Part shown: positions 16,139 through 26,220 of the stretch, piece by piece
How positions within the stretch are numbered: position 1 is the stretch's first letter
How the letters are laid out: every line of letters begins with the position of its first letter
Origin: Lentimicrobium sp.
GTDB taxonomy: Bacteria; Bacteroidota; Bacteroidia; Bacteroidales; Lentimicrobiaceae
Reading direction: 5' to 3'
DNA: 64,000 nt
Assembly: GCA_019429275.1 (NCBI GenBank)
Contig: JAHYJC010000021.1
Span: forward strand, 1 to 64,000
Notes under the pieces: generated by a model
What the model was told of the DNA's origin: nothing
Databases searched by the model: none
Seen by the model: only the letters and a program-made list of their open reading frames with translations
Made by a program: the position numbers and the translations under genes

Positions 16139-17011
16139 ATGAACGATAACAATAAACTTGCTGAAAAAGAAGGCTGGATTTCAATTAGCGGAAATGTTTC
16201 CTTATTTGTCTTAAAAATGTGGGCAGGATTGGTTTCAGGTTCAATAGCCATTATTGCAGATGCATGGCATACCCTCTCCGATTCACTGACATCAATTGTA
16301 GTAGTGGTTGGAATCCGCATATCGTCAAAACCCGCCGATAAAGAACATCCTTTCGGGCACGGCAGGGCCGAATTGATTGCAGCCATGATTATAGGTGTTA
16401 TGCTAAGTGTTGTGGCTTTCAATTTTGTGATTGAAGGAGTCAGTCGTTTGCGCACCAGACAGGAGGTAAATTATGGTATGCTGGCAATTGTAGCTACCGT
16501 AATCTCCATAATTGTAAAGGAGTTAATGGCTCAGTATGCCTTTTGGATAGCCCGGAAAACCAATGCCAGATCTGTAAAGGCTGATGCATGGCATCATCGG
16601 TCTGATGCAATTTCCTCTATTGTAATTTTAGCGGGTATTTTTCTGGGTCGTCACATCTGGTGGATCGACGGAGCCCTGGGAATTGTTGTTGCCATTCTTA
16701 TTTTTTATGCAGCCTTTGATATCCTGCGTGAAGCCGTTGACCTTATGATGGGTGAAATTCCTGATGATGATCTTATTAAATATATTGAGGAGGCCTGCCA
16801 CAGAGAGAGTTTAATAGGCATGCATCCTCACCACATTCATGTTCACCGTTATGGCGACCATATTGAAATGACCATGCACATCAAATTACCCGATAATATG
16901 ACCTTGCAAGATGCCCATGAAATTGCAACCCGGGTCGAAGAACGTTTGCTGGCTGAAAAAGGTATTGTTTCTACAATCCACATGGAGCCGGAAAGATTTA
17001 AACATTCCTGA
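16139..17011 (+). CDS. Cation diffusion facilitator (CDF) metal efflux transporter
   Basis: A 290-residue CDF protein with about six membrane helices and a C-terminal cytoplasmic domain. The transport site is visible as HxxxD twice: His44-Asp48 in DAWHTLSD (helix 2) and His152-Asp156 in DAWHHRSD (helix 5). This HD-HD arrangement fits zinc or other divalent transition metals, although the exact metal cannot be read. The GHGRAE motif after helix 2 and the His-rich MHPHHIHVHRYG in the C-terminal domain are typical. Its 3' end overlaps that of the convergent glycosyltransferase by 14 bases. Confidence 0.93.
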   Translation: MNDNNKLAEKEGWISISGNVSLFVLKMWAGLVSGSIAIIADAWHTLSDSLTSIVVVVGIRISSKPADKEHPFGHGRAELIAAMIIGVMLSVVAFNFVIEGVSRLRTRQEVNYGMLAIVATVISIIVKELMAQYAFWIARKTNARSVKADAWHHRSDAISSIVILAGIFLGRHIWWIDGALGIVVAILIFYAAFDILREAVDLMMGEIPDDDLIKYIEEACHRESLIGMHPHHIHVHRYGDHIEMTMHIKLPDNMTLQDAHEIATRVEERLLAEKGIVSTIHMEPERFKHS

Positions 17012-18137
17012 TTTTTATTCCCTTCCAATTCACATTAACAAAATGGCCGGCAAAGCCGGTAAACGTGGTTATAAGTGCAACCAATGGTTCAGCCGGAAAT
17101 ATGGCTGCAATGCGTTTGGATTTTCCGGAGAACAATGCATAAGCGGCCAGCAGGGGAAGATCAGTAATGGTTTTTAAGCCAATCATTGTTAAGGTTGGTG
17201 CCCAAAAATTACAATTAACTATTGTTGCAATCATCAGTATGCTGATAATCAGATTAATCATCAAGACCGAAATGGCTGCAATAATGGTAGATAAGTCTCT
17301 GTAAGCAATGCTTTTTGATGTCCACCTGAGTCTTTGACTTAAGAAATTTTTAATATTTTCGGGAGGATTAGTGAAAACCATTGCTTCTGAGTTCCTGGCA
17401 AAAGTGATTCGACTGCTGCCAAAGCGGTTTTTGAATGCTTGCATCAGAAAGACATCTTCACCTGATGCTACCTGATTTCTGAAGGCATTTTCCGGAAGTT
17501 GGTTGTAATGCTTAATCGAAAAGCCCATGTTGGCGCCATTACACATGATCGGAAATCCGGCACCTATTGCACCTGCGCCAGAAGCAATGAGCGACATGTA
17601 TTCGAGTCCGGGAAACAAATCAGCAAAAAGGGAACCGGATTTGAAATCAACCGGCCCTGCAACAAAAACAGCGTCTTTTTCAACAAATGTGTCAACCATG
17701 GCCGAAATCCAGTCAGAACCAAAGGTGCAATCGGCATCTGTAGTTAACGCAAATTCTCCCGAAGCCTGGGCAAGTGCCAGGCTGAGTGCTGCCTTTTTAC
17801 CACTATGTTTTTTTAGTTTTAGAAGTTTCAGATTTAACTGAGGGTTTGCAATGGCAAATTCTGAAATAAGTCCCGGAGTATCATCTTCCGAAGCATCATC
17901 AATAACCATCACCTCAAAAAGCTCTTTTGGATAGCTTTGCCGGGCTATACTGCTGAGGCACTGAATAATATTTTTCGCTTCGTTTCGTGCCGAAATAATG
18001 ACACTCACGTGTAAGCCCATCATCGTTATTTTAACCGGTTTAAGCCTGAACCAGCCGCGGGTAATGGTCAGAATAACAGCCAGATAAAGCAAATAAAAAA
18101 ACACAACCGTAAGACCCACCATTACATCAGGGTTCAT
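16998..18137 (-). CDS. Membrane-bound glycosyltransferase family 2 protein
   Basis: A 379-residue GT2 enzyme with an N-terminal membrane helix, a GT-A domain (VSVIISARNEAKNI near residue 43, VIDDASEDDT, the metal-binding DAD in TTDADCTF), an ED pair in SGEDVFLMQAF, the QRLRWTSK motif of processive-type GT2 enzymes, and three to four C-terminal helices. A TTG at 18164 would add nine residues; I prefer the ATG at 18137, which overlaps the upstream flippase-like gene by 11 bases. The sugar and acceptor are unknown. It is probably cotranscribed with the flippase-like gene. Confidence 0.88.
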   Translation of the reverse strand: MNPDVMVGLTVVFFYLLYLAVILTITRGWFRLKPVKITMMGLHVSVIISARNEAKNIIQCLSSIARQSYPKELFEVMVIDDASEDDTPGLISEFAIANPQLNLKLLKLKKHSGKKAALSLALAQASGEFALTTDADCTFGSDWISAMVDTFVEKDAVFVAGPVDFKSGSLFADLFPGLEYMSLIASGAGAIGAGFPIMCNGANMGFSIKHYNQLPENAFRNQVASGEDVFLMQAFKNRFGSSRITFARNSEAMVFTNPPENIKNFLSQRLRWTSKSIAYRDLSTIIAAISVLMINLIISILMIATIVNCNFWAPTLTMIGLKTITDLPLLAAYALFSGKSKRIAAIFPAEPLVALITTFTGFAGHFVNVNWKGIKIRNV

Positions 18138-19155
18138 TGTTGAAGGTATTGAATTTTCGCACAAATTTTAACCTGTTGATAAACAGCATTCCTAATATTG
18201 CAGGGAAAGCCAGATTGATTAACCAGATTAGCGTGGAAGCTATCAATATTTCGGCTGAAAAATTTTGTCCTTCGCCAAAATAACTTCCCAGAAAATATAT
18301 GGAAACCGATCCTCTTATGCCCAGATCGGCCAGCGCTACTGTAGGTATGGCAGCCATAACAAAATAGGTCATGGCAATCAGCAGCAAAGCATATGGATAA
18401 GGAATTGAAAGACCCACAGCCCTGATCAGCAGATAAAACTGAAATGAAAAGATTATGTATCTTAATGAGCTTAAAATAAACACACTAACCAACGTCTCGC
18501 GTTTTAATTGGTCAATGATATCAAGGTAGTATCTGATTTGTTTCCATTTTGGTTTGATGAGTTTCTCCATTTGTGTGTTTATCAACGGAGTCTTTATAAA
18601 GCCGAGAACCATCACCACGGTCATAAAAGCCATCATCAAAACCAATCCAATATAAAGCCAGAAGTGCCAGTTCTCTTTTGGAGAAAAATAAAGGGGTATA
18701 TAAAAAGATAGTGCAATAAAACCCGCAATCAAAGTAACGAGCAATTGACTAATGCTACCTGTTATGGTCAGTAAAGCTCCTTTAAGCGGATCGGAATTTT
18801 TAAGTGTAAATGCTCTGCCAAAGAATTCACCCACCCGGTTGGGGGTAAAAAGGCTCATGGTAATTCCGGTAAGTACAGATTTGAAAGCATCAATAAGTCT
18901 GATTTTTTCAATATAAGCGATAAGTGATCTCCACTTCAGAGATTCAAGAACCCAGTTTATCGGCATTAATACAAGGGTCAATGCAGTGAGCCAGATAAAA
19001 ACAGGATTTTGCAAACTGTCTTTCATCTTTTCAATAAAACCCTGAAAACTGTTACCGGCGAATACCTGCTGGTAAATAAACCAAAGCGCAACGCTAACAA
19101 TTACAATCCTTGCCAGGATGTTGATGCTTTTACGTAACTTTGCGTTGATCTTCAT
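18127..19155 (-). CDS. Flippase-like membrane protein (LPG synthase TM domain family)
   Basis: A 342-residue integral membrane protein with about eight helices, of the PF03706 / AglD-MprF transmembrane family. Typical features are the TGITMSLFTPNRVGEFFGRAF segment region (residues about 95-115) and VALADLGIRGSVSIYFLG late in the protein. Members include the flippase half of MprF and archaeal AglD; the substrate here is unknown. It is coupled by overlap to a GT2 glycosyltransferase, so a shared lipid-linked sugar is a reasonable guess. Its 5' end overlaps the ruvC promoter. Confidence 0.82.
   Translation of the reverse strand: MKINAKLRKSINILARIVIVSVALWFIYQQVFAGNSFQGFIEKMKDSLQNPVFIWLTALTLVLMPINWVLESLKWRSLIAYIEKIRLIDAFKSVLTGITMSLFTPNRVGEFFGRAFTLKNSDPLKGALLTITGSISQLLVTLIAGFIALSFYIPLYFSPKENWHFWLYIGLVLMMAFMTVVMVLGFIKTPLINTQMEKLIKPKWKQIRYYLDIIDQLKRETLVSVFILSSLRYIIFSFQFYLLIRAVGLSIPYPYALLLIAMTYFVMAAIPTVALADLGIRGSVSIYFLGSYFGEGQNFSAEILIASTLIWLINLAFPAILGMLFINRLKFVRKFNTFNNEP
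19135..19142 (+). promoter_or_regulatory. Promoter -7 element of ruvC inside a divergent gene
   Basis: TAACTTTG matches TAnnTTTG exactly and lies inside the first codons of the divergent flippase-like gene, 32 bases before the ruvC ATG. A CTTG at 19109-19112 is a possible -33 box with a 22-base spacer. Confidence 0.55.
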
Positions 19156-19173
19156 GAAGTGTAAAGCGGAAAA

Positions 19174-19731
19174 ATGTCAAGCGACCGGATAATTTTAGGG
19201 ATTGATCCTGGAACCCAGGTGATGGGTTACGGAATAATCGACGATAAAGGTAAGAAAATAGAGCTGATTACCCTTGATGTATATAAGTTCTCGAGTAAAG
19301 AGGCTCATGAGCTGAGATTAAAGAAGATCTTTGAATCGGTGTTGGGATTGATTGACAGCTACCATCCCGACGAAATGGCAATAGAAGCTCCATTTTATGG
19401 CAAGAATGTGCAGTCGATGCTGAAACTGGGTCGGGCTCAGGGAGTTGCAATGGCGGCTGGCTTGTATAGGGGAATTCCTATATTTGAATATTCGCCACGA
19501 AAAATCAAGCAATCCATCACAGGCAACGGAAGCTCTTCGAAGGAACAGGTAGCAGGTATGCTTGGCAACCTGATGAACTTAGGCGATGTTCCAAAATTAC
19601 TCGATGCTACCGATGCCGTTGCAGTAGCTGTCTGTCACTATTTCCAGCGCAAAGCTTCAGGCCCCGCAAAGAGTTATACCGGCTGGAAGGCTTTTCTGGA
19701 TCAGCATCCGGGCAGGGAAATGAAAAAATAA
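19174..19731 (+). CDS. ruvC: Crossover junction endodeoxyribonuclease RuvC
   Basis: Resolves Holliday junctions together with RuvAB. The 185-residue protein keeps the four catalytic acids: Asp11 (GIDPGT), Glu71 (AIEAPFYGKN), Asp144 and Asp147 (DATDAVAVAVCH). It is separated by 18 bases from the divergent flippase-like gene. ruvB lies at 39050-40072; ruvA is not in the window. Confidence 0.96.
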   Translation: MSSDRIILGIDPGTQVMGYGIIDDKGKKIELITLDVYKFSSKEAHELRLKKIFESVLGLIDSYHPDEMAIEAPFYGKNVQSMLKLGRAQGVAMAAGLYRGIPIFEYSPRKIKQSITGNGSSSKEQVAGMLGNLMNLGDVPKLLDATDAVAVAVCHYFQRKASGPAKSYTGWKAFLDQHPGREMKK

Positions 19732-19785
19732 TGCTTTTCGGGAAAGTCCGGAATTATTAATCGGCATTGTGCATTTAAGTTGTCA

Positions 19786-21324
19786 TTATTTTCTCAGAAC
19801 TATTCTGAAAGTCGTTCCTTTGTTTGGCAGCGATGATTTTACAAATATTTTTCCATCGTGAATTTCTTTGATAATTCTTTGGGTAAGGGTCAATCCCAGG
19901 CCCCATCCGCGCTGTTTGCTGGTATAGCCGGGATTGAAGATGGTTTGGAATTTCTTTTTTGGAATTCCTTTACCGGTATCTGAAACATCGATGTTAACTG
20001 ATTTTTCCTCTTCAATAATTTCAATGACAATGTTTCCTTGTCCGGCCATTGCATCTACTGCATTTTTTACCAGGTTCTCAATTACCCAGTCAAAAAGCTG
20101 GTAATTGATGGGAACTAAAATTGTCGAACCTCTTGCTGGCTGTATGGTAAATTCAACTTTATTTGAAGTTCTGGTTTTAAGGTAGGCTACAGAGTTGTAG
20201 ATAACCTCAACAAGGTTTTCAGTTTTCAAATTGGCAACTGAGCCTATTTTCGAAAATCTTTCGGCAATTGTATTCAGTCGGTTTACGTCTTTTTCGAGTT
20301 CCTCAATGGTACCGTAACCCACATCTTTCGTCCTGAGATATTCCACCCATGCCATCATCGACGAAATGGGTGTTCCCAACTGGTGGGCTGTTTCCTTGGC
20401 CAGACCTACCCAAACCTGATTCTGTTCCGAACGCCTTGCAATGCTAAAAAGCAGATACGATATCAGCAAAAAAATACTGATGATGGCCAACTGAATGACG
20501 GGAAAAAATCTCAGCTGAGTTAGCAGGAAAGAATCCTTAAAGTAAATATAGTGCTTTCTGTCGGCAATGATAATTTCCATGGGATCTTTGTGTGCTGCCA
20601 TCTCAGCAATGATGGTTTTTACAAACACAGGATCATCAAGGCGGGTTGTATCAATTTCGCCCCACGAAACCAGCTTTGTTCGTGTACTGTCAGTAATGAT
20701 AACAGGCACTGAGGCGGAATTATTTACAACTTCATTGAAAAAAGATTCAACCAGATCATCCAAAACTACTTTGAGTTCAGAAAAGAGTTTTGAGTCTTTG
20801 TAATAGAAATAAATGAAATTTCCTGAGTAGTAATCCAGCTTCAGAGGCGGATATACAGAAAATTCCTCCAACAGTTCCGGAGTAAAGTATTTAACTGAGT
20901 CAGGGTTAAAATCTACATTTCTGGCCTCTTTAATTCTGCCATCAGCATCGGCAAGAATAACAGGAATAGAGGTGTTTTTTGAAATGATGCTGAGATAGAA
21001 CAAAATATTATCATTTTCATCGTCGGCAAGCACCATTCTTTCGGTTGCCTCGGCCAGAATTTCAACGCGTTTTCGTTCTTCTGCCCTGATCTGATCAAAA
21101 AAGTCATCGGTATAATTAACCAGATTCACCCGCTGCTGTATGGCGTTGGCCCATGTCGAAATTTTATCGCGCTCATCCCTGGCAATGTTCTTTACCATCA
21201 GGTTGGTGTACCATAGCGAGAATCCAACGATGAGCAATGCAATGAGAAACAACCATCGTTTCCAGGTTTTTTTTTGCTCATAAATATTGGAAACTTTCGG
21301 CTTAAATATTTTGTGCAGGGTCAT
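19786..21324 (-). CDS. Membrane sensor histidine kinase
   Basis: A 512-residue kinase with two membrane helices (about 24-44 and 274-295) enclosing a periplasmic sensor region of some 230 residues, then the H-box AKETAHQLGTPISSM with His314, and a HATPase domain with NLVKNAVDAM, DTGKGIP and GWGLGLTLTQRI. No HAMP or PAS domain is evident. The KETAHQLGTP form of the H-box is characteristic of a Bacteroidetes kinase group. No response regulator is adjacent, so the partner is unknown. It lies downstream of the AsmA-like gene on the same strand with a 100-base gap. Confidence 0.92.
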   Translation of the reverse strand: MTLHKIFKPKVSNIYEQKKTWKRWLFLIALLIVGFSLWYTNLMVKNIARDERDKISTWANAIQQRVNLVNYTDDFFDQIRAEERKRVEILAEATERMVLADDENDNILFYLSIISKNTSIPVILADADGRIKEARNVDFNPDSVKYFTPELLEEFSVYPPLKLDYYSGNFIYFYYKDSKLFSELKVVLDDLVESFFNEVVNNSASVPVIITDSTRTKLVSWGEIDTTRLDDPVFVKTIIAEMAAHKDPMEIIIADRKHYIYFKDSFLLTQLRFFPVIQLAIISIFLLISYLLFSIARRSEQNQVWVGLAKETAHQLGTPISSMMAWVEYLRTKDVGYGTIEELEKDVNRLNTIAERFSKIGSVANLKTENLVEVIYNSVAYLKTRTSNKVEFTIQPARGSTILVPINYQLFDWVIENLVKNAVDAMAGQGNIVIEIIEEEKSVNIDVSDTGKGIPKKKFQTIFNPGYTSKQRGWGLGLTLTQRIIKEIHDGKIFVKSSLPNKGTTFRIVLRK

Positions 21325-21424
21325 GTTGGCAGGACTTTATTTTACAAAGATCGATAATTTCAATTAAATCAGGCCACTGTAGTATTGAAGTGAACAAGAC
21401 CCTGATGATAAATGGTTTAAAGAA

Positions 21425-23935
21425 TTACTCTTCATCCCATTCAATGTCAAATTTAGTGGTTGTTTTTTGTTTTTCGGTGGTTGTCTGAGTTTTGGTTTTA
21501 CCAAATTCTTCCCTGATGATCTGGCGCAATTCCTGCTTTTGATTTTTAAAATCATCGGCAATTTTTTTCGACACTGCCTGACTGTCATACCGGACTTCCG
21601 GGTCATCAACCGTCCCGTAAAGGTGAAGGAAAAGCCGGGTTTCTCCCTGATTCCCTGTGGTGTATGAATCGACAGGAGCTGCTTCTCTTCGTTTTCTGTT
21701 CTTCTTTAAATCCGCCAGGGCAAGATTCAGGTGATAGTCAATTTCGTTACCAAAAGTGTGTGAACCGTATCCTTTCAAATCCATTACAGAAGACTTTATT
21801 TCCATGGCAGGAATTATTACCGTTTTTTCGGCAACTTCTATCCGGTTTTTTAAAGTTGAGAATTTGATATTTTTCAGCTCCTGAGCATCAAGAAACCTTG
21901 ATAATTCCTGCATAGGTTCAAAGTTGAGGAGCTCTCCGTTCCGGATTTCAACATCAGCAATTGCAGTTACCGATGAGGCATCAGTTTCAAACCGGTTATT
22001 CAGGGTTGAACTGTACTGAATGGTTGCATCTCCTCTGCCACGTAAATGTTTGCTCTGAAGGCTGCTTTGCCCGAAGTTTTCAAACTCATAAAACATTCTG
22101 CTGATATCTACATGGGTAAGTTTGGCATTACAAATTACCTGTGCATGATTTTTGTATCTTCCGTTGACAAGACCCGATGCCACAACTTTACCATCAGAAG
22201 AATTAAATGATAAATCTCCGACTCTGAGTACGTTGTCTTTTAAATTAAGTTTTCCGGTAATGTTTTCTGCCGAAAATTTCTGATAAATCAGTTTTCCGCA
22301 ATTTAATTCTGCATCGAAACTTATCCTTTCAGGAAACATACTGCCCTGATCATTTGCGCCTGAATTTTTACCATGTGTAAGTATATCTTCTATTCTGATT
22401 TTTTGTGAATTAACCTTTACATCAAAAACCAGATTTGACTTTTCTGATGAAAGATATCCGACCAGGTTATTGAATGCGCCGCTGATGTTAAAATCGCTTT
22501 CTCCTTTTTGCAGGCTGAGTTGTTCAATCATAACCGACCCGTTGTTTAACTCAAACCTTCCATTGATATTTTTGATTTCCTTTTGATTGTCTTTTATAAC
22601 AAAATTTGTATTCGACAATGTTATCAGGCCCGAAGCAGTCTCAATTTTTTTATTCTTGCCTGCAAATGACCCTTTAAGCTTTATGTCAGCAATCACTTGG
22701 CCTGTGAGCTTTTCAATTCCGGAGTCTGGCAGCAGGCCAAAAAGTTCTTCAAGATCGGTTTTTGCGCTCAAATCGAGACTTGCCAATAATTTACTAAAGT
22801 CTTCAATAACCAGGTTGCCGCTATACTTTCCTTTAGCGGTGTTGAAAGAAATCTTATTCAGCACTAGTTTTTCCTGAAACTTCGCTGAAGGCATTTTAAA
22901 GGTTCCTGTCAGAGCCAGATTGGTGAGCCTGGTGTTGGTTTCCTTGTATAAAAGGTTTCCTTTTTCAACCCTGAATTTTGCTGAAAGTTCAGGATATTTA
23001 TTTTTGCTCAATGTACCTTTGACTGATCCATTGAATCTTACACTTCCAGCGGGCTCGTAAATCCTGAAAGCGTGAGATAGAATGTCAGGAAGAAATTTAG
23101 TGATATCTTCAATATCTGATTTATGTGATGAAAATTTTAGGTCCACCGGCATATTTTTATCACCATATCCGATCATTCCCTCCAATTCCAGCGCCATTCC
23201 GGTGGTGCTGACATTTGCCGATTCAATAAAAACCGATTTCAGCGCGTCATCAACTCTTGCGTAGCTTTTGATTTCAATTTCCGATGCCGGGGTATAATTC
23301 TGGTTATTGACTATAATGCGTTCTGCAAGCAGTTTACCATCCATCCTGAATTCATAAAGCTTACCGGTAATTTTACCTTTTATTACCATTTCAGGGAAGC
23401 TGACGGCCAAATCAAAAGCTGAAGTTATATCGCGATAATATACCGATGTGTTTCTGAGACGGATTTGCTGCAAATCGAAATTGACATGATTTTTTTCAGC
23501 ACCGGTGCTTTTTTTCCAGATATCAAAATTGGTAATTCCATCGCTGTCTTTCCAAAGACTAACAGATGCTTCATCGATGGAAATGCTTTGAATTTTATAG
23601 TTGTTGGTAAACAAACTGAATATGCCGAATTTCAGTGAAATACTTCGGGCATGAATCAGCCCGGGTACTTCGGGATTGCCTGGTGCGGGCTTCATCTCCA
23701 CATTCCTGAAAACCACCGATGCATCGGGAAAACTGCTGAGCAGGGTGAATTCTATTTGCTCTATCCCGACAGGAACAAGAAGATTGCGGTTTATTTCATC
23801 AACAACGATTCCTTTAACCTTTTCACCAATGAATCCGGGAAGTGTTGCCAGGGCAACTACAACAAGTATTGCGATAACCGTTGCAGAGATTAAAATCTTT
23901 AACCAAAACTTTTTCCGATCTTGATCTTGGTGCAT
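21425..23935 (-). CDS. AsmA-family protein
   Basis: An 836-residue protein with one N-terminal membrane helix (about residues 13-33) followed by a long repetitive beta-rich region, the AsmA outline. AsmA-like proteins span the periplasm and are linked to phospholipid transport to, or assembly of, the outer membrane. Recognisable parts are the N-terminal LLVPVGIEQIEFTLLSSFPD and DEASVSLWKDSDGITNF segments and a C-terminal DLKGYGSHTFGNEIDYHL typical of the AsmA C-terminal region. The last 40 residues are charged and rich in Lys, Gln and Thr. No functional partner is adjacent. Confidence 0.85.
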   Translation of the reverse strand: MHQDQDRKKFWLKILISATVIAILVVVALATLPGFIGEKVKGIVVDEINRNLLVPVGIEQIEFTLLSSFPDASVVFRNVEMKPAPGNPEVPGLIHARSISLKFGIFSLFTNNYKIQSISIDEASVSLWKDSDGITNFDIWKKSTGAEKNHVNFDLQQIRLRNTSVYYRDITSAFDLAVSFPEMVIKGKITGKLYEFRMDGKLLAERIIVNNQNYTPASEIEIKSYARVDDALKSVFIESANVSTTGMALELEGMIGYGDKNMPVDLKFSSHKSDIEDITKFLPDILSHAFRIYEPAGSVRFNGSVKGTLSKNKYPELSAKFRVEKGNLLYKETNTRLTNLALTGTFKMPSAKFQEKLVLNKISFNTAKGKYSGNLVIEDFSKLLASLDLSAKTDLEELFGLLPDSGIEKLTGQVIADIKLKGSFAGKNKKIETASGLITLSNTNFVIKDNQKEIKNINGRFELNNGSVMIEQLSLQKGESDFNISGAFNNLVGYLSSEKSNLVFDVKVNSQKIRIEDILTHGKNSGANDQGSMFPERISFDAELNCGKLIYQKFSAENITGKLNLKDNVLRVGDLSFNSSDGKVVASGLVNGRYKNHAQVICNAKLTHVDISRMFYEFENFGQSSLQSKHLRGRGDATIQYSSTLNNRFETDASSVTAIADVEIRNGELLNFEPMQELSRFLDAQELKNIKFSTLKNRIEVAEKTVIIPAMEIKSSVMDLKGYGSHTFGNEIDYHLNLALADLKKNRKRREAAPVDSYTTGNQGETRLFLHLYGTVDDPEVRYDSQAVSKKIADDFKNQKQELRQIIREEFGKTKTQTTTEKQKTTTKFDIEWDEE

Positions 23936-24059
23936 TAATATTGTCTTTCAGGAAATTTGTAATGGATTAACGAAACAAATTAAAGTTCATTGCAGTCGCA
24001 GGGCAAAGTATTTAAAATGATGAGAAAGGGTCTCTACGATATGATTAAATTCTTTGACC

Positions 24060-25961
24060 TTATTTTTTGAGAATTTTTTTTGCAGCGTTTGCAATTCCAT
24101 TCACATCGAATCCACATAAAGTGTATAACTCTTCAGGCTTACCGTGGGGTATAAATAGGTCAGGGATTCCCAGGCGGGTAACTTTGGCCTGATAATTATT
24201 ATCGGCCATAAATTCCAGAATTGCTGAGCCAAGCCCACCGTTTATGGTACCATCTTCCAGGGTAATAATGTGTGAATACTTGCCGAAAACCTGATGCAGC
24301 ATCTTTTCATCAAGAGGTTTGAGAAAACGCATATCGTAAAGCCCGGCCAAAATGCCCTCAACTTCGAGTAATTTACAGGCTTCCAGGGCATAATTTCCCG
24401 GGTGCCCTATGCTGAGGATTGCCAGTTTTTCGCCTTCGCGAATTATGCGGCCTGAACCTATGGCGATTTCTTCAAAAGGCTTTTTCCAGTCGGTCGACAG
24501 TCCTCTTCCACGCGGATAACGTATCACAAAGGGTCCTTTATCGGGAAGTTGGGCTGTAAACATGAGGTTTCTCAACTCTGCTTCATTCATTGGAGCAGAT
24601 ATGGTCAAACCGGGGACAGCCCTGAAGTATGCCAGATCGTATGCACCGTGATGGGTTGGCCCGTCTTCTCCAACCAAACCGCCGCGGTCAAGGCAAAATA
24701 CAACATTCAACCCCTGAAGCGCAACGTCATGAATGACCTGATCATAGGCGCGCTGCATAAATGATGAATAAATGTTGCAGAAAGGAACCAATCCCCTGGC
24801 AGCCATACCGGCCGAAAAAGTTACAGCGTGCTGCTCAGCAATTCCCACATCAAAAGCCCGGTCAGGCATCACACTCATCATCATATTTAAAGAGCAACCT
24901 GAAGGCATGGCAGGAGTGACCCCAACTATTTTTTCATTTTTTTCGGCAAGCTCAATGATGGTTTTACCAAACACGTGCTGATATTTCGGAGGCAGGCTTT
25001 TGCATGGTTTCTCTATGATTTCACCGGTAGTTTTATCAAACATTCCGGGTGAATGATATAAAATCTGATCCTGTTCTGCTTTTTCGAATCCTTTACCTTT
25101 TACAGTAATTACATGCAGGAGCTTAGGCCCCGGAATATTTCTGATGTCGTGCATCAGTTTACTGAGCCGGATAACATCATGCCCGTCAACAGGCCCGAAA
25201 TACCTGAAGTTGAAAGCCTCAAACAAATTACTTTTCTTAAGGATGGTTGATTTCAGGGCATTGCCAATTTGCTTGACAACAGCACGTGAGTTCTTGCCAT
25301 ATTCAGTATTTCCGCCCATCAGCTTCCACACCCTGTCTTTAAGTTTGTTGTATGCCCTGGATGTTACAATATCAAGAAGGTATTCGCGCATGGCTCCGAC
25401 ATTTTTGTCGATAGCAATGCCGTTGTCATTTAAAATTACGAGAAGATTTGAATTGGAAACGCCGGCATTGTTCAACGCTTCCATGGCCATTCCGCCTGTC
25501 ATGGCTCCATCGCCAATTACGGCTATATGTTGCTCGTTATTGCCATTGATCATTTTAGCAGCAACTGCCATACCCAGCGCAGCTGATATTGAGGTAGAAG
25601 CATGGCCAACTCCGAATGCATCGTATTCCGATTCGCTCATTTTCGGGAAACCACTCACACCTCCATAAGTACGATTTTTATAAAAAAGATCTCTGCGGCC
25701 GGTTATTATTTTGTGTGCATATGCCTGATGGCCAACATCCCAAATCAGCTTATCTATTGGAGTGTTGAATGCAAAATGGATTGAAACAGCAAGCTCAACT
25801 GCACCCAGGCTGGCTCCCAGATGTCCCGGATTGGACGAAATTACTTCAATGATGTACTGCCTGATTTCTTTACATAGTTCGGGCAGCTCTTCTTCTTTCA
25901 GCAAGCGAAGATCGGCCGGAGAATTGATGGTCTGAAGCAGTTTGCCCGGTTGTGGGGACAT
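24060..25961 (-). CDS. dxs: 1-deoxy-D-xylulose-5-phosphate synthase
   Basis: Condenses pyruvate and glyceraldehyde 3-phosphate to DXP using thiamine diphosphate, the entry step of the MEP pathway. The 633-residue protein has the N-terminal SSNPGHLGASLG with its catalytic-region His, LIWDVGHQAYAHKI, the ThDP motif GDGAMTGGMAMEALNNAG near residue 150, and the transketolase middle domain DRGGLVGEDGPTHHGAYDLAY. ispD of the same pathway is at 15426-16109. Confidence 0.97.
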   Translation of the reverse strand: MSPQPGKLLQTINSPADLRLLKEEELPELCKEIRQYIIEVISSNPGHLGASLGAVELAVSIHFAFNTPIDKLIWDVGHQAYAHKIITGRRDLFYKNRTYGGVSGFPKMSESEYDAFGVGHASTSISAALGMAVAAKMINGNNEQHIAVIGDGAMTGGMAMEALNNAGVSNSNLLVILNDNGIAIDKNVGAMREYLLDIVTSRAYNKLKDRVWKLMGGNTEYGKNSRAVVKQIGNALKSTILKKSNLFEAFNFRYFGPVDGHDVIRLSKLMHDIRNIPGPKLLHVITVKGKGFEKAEQDQILYHSPGMFDKTTGEIIEKPCKSLPPKYQHVFGKTIIELAEKNEKIVGVTPAMPSGCSLNMMMSVMPDRAFDVGIAEQHAVTFSAGMAARGLVPFCNIYSSFMQRAYDQVIHDVALQGLNVVFCLDRGGLVGEDGPTHHGAYDLAYFRAVPGLTISAPMNEAELRNLMFTAQLPDKGPFVIRYPRGRGLSTDWKKPFEEIAIGSGRIIREGEKLAILSIGHPGNYALEACKLLEVEGILAGLYDMRFLKPLDEKMLHQVFGKYSHIITLEDGTINGGLGSAILEFMADNNYQAKVTRLGIPDLFIPHGKPEELYTLCGFDVNGIANAAKKILKK

Positions 25962-26065
25962 ATTTTTTAAAATAATAGTATCAGAAGGCCGGCAGTAATA
26001 TCAATAAAAGTAAATATTTGTATTCTGATCGGAACACAATAACCAATATGATTTATGCCGGCATG

Positions 26066-26073
26066 CAAATTTA
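26066..26073 (-). promoter_or_regulatory. Promoter -7 element of dxs
   Basis: The minus strand reads TAAATTTG, an exact TAnnTTTG, 105 bases before the dxs ATG. It shares the 259-base divergent gap 25962-26220 with the trkA promoter. Confidence 0.5.
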
Positions 26074-26187
26074 CGAATATTTAAAATCAGAGCTCAGACA
26101 ATTATTTTACTGGACAGGGGGCTGTTTCTTACAAAAGTCTTTTTCATCAGAATTTTATTTTTTCACCTTGGATGCAGGTTAATATAG

Positions 26188-26195
26188 TACTTTTG
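26188..26195 (+). promoter_or_regulatory. Promoter -7 element of trkA
   Basis: TACTTTTG matches TAnnTTTG exactly, 25 bases before the trkA ATG. Confidence 0.6.
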
Positions 26196-26220
26196 CAAGT
26201 TATTCTTCAATATAACAGGA

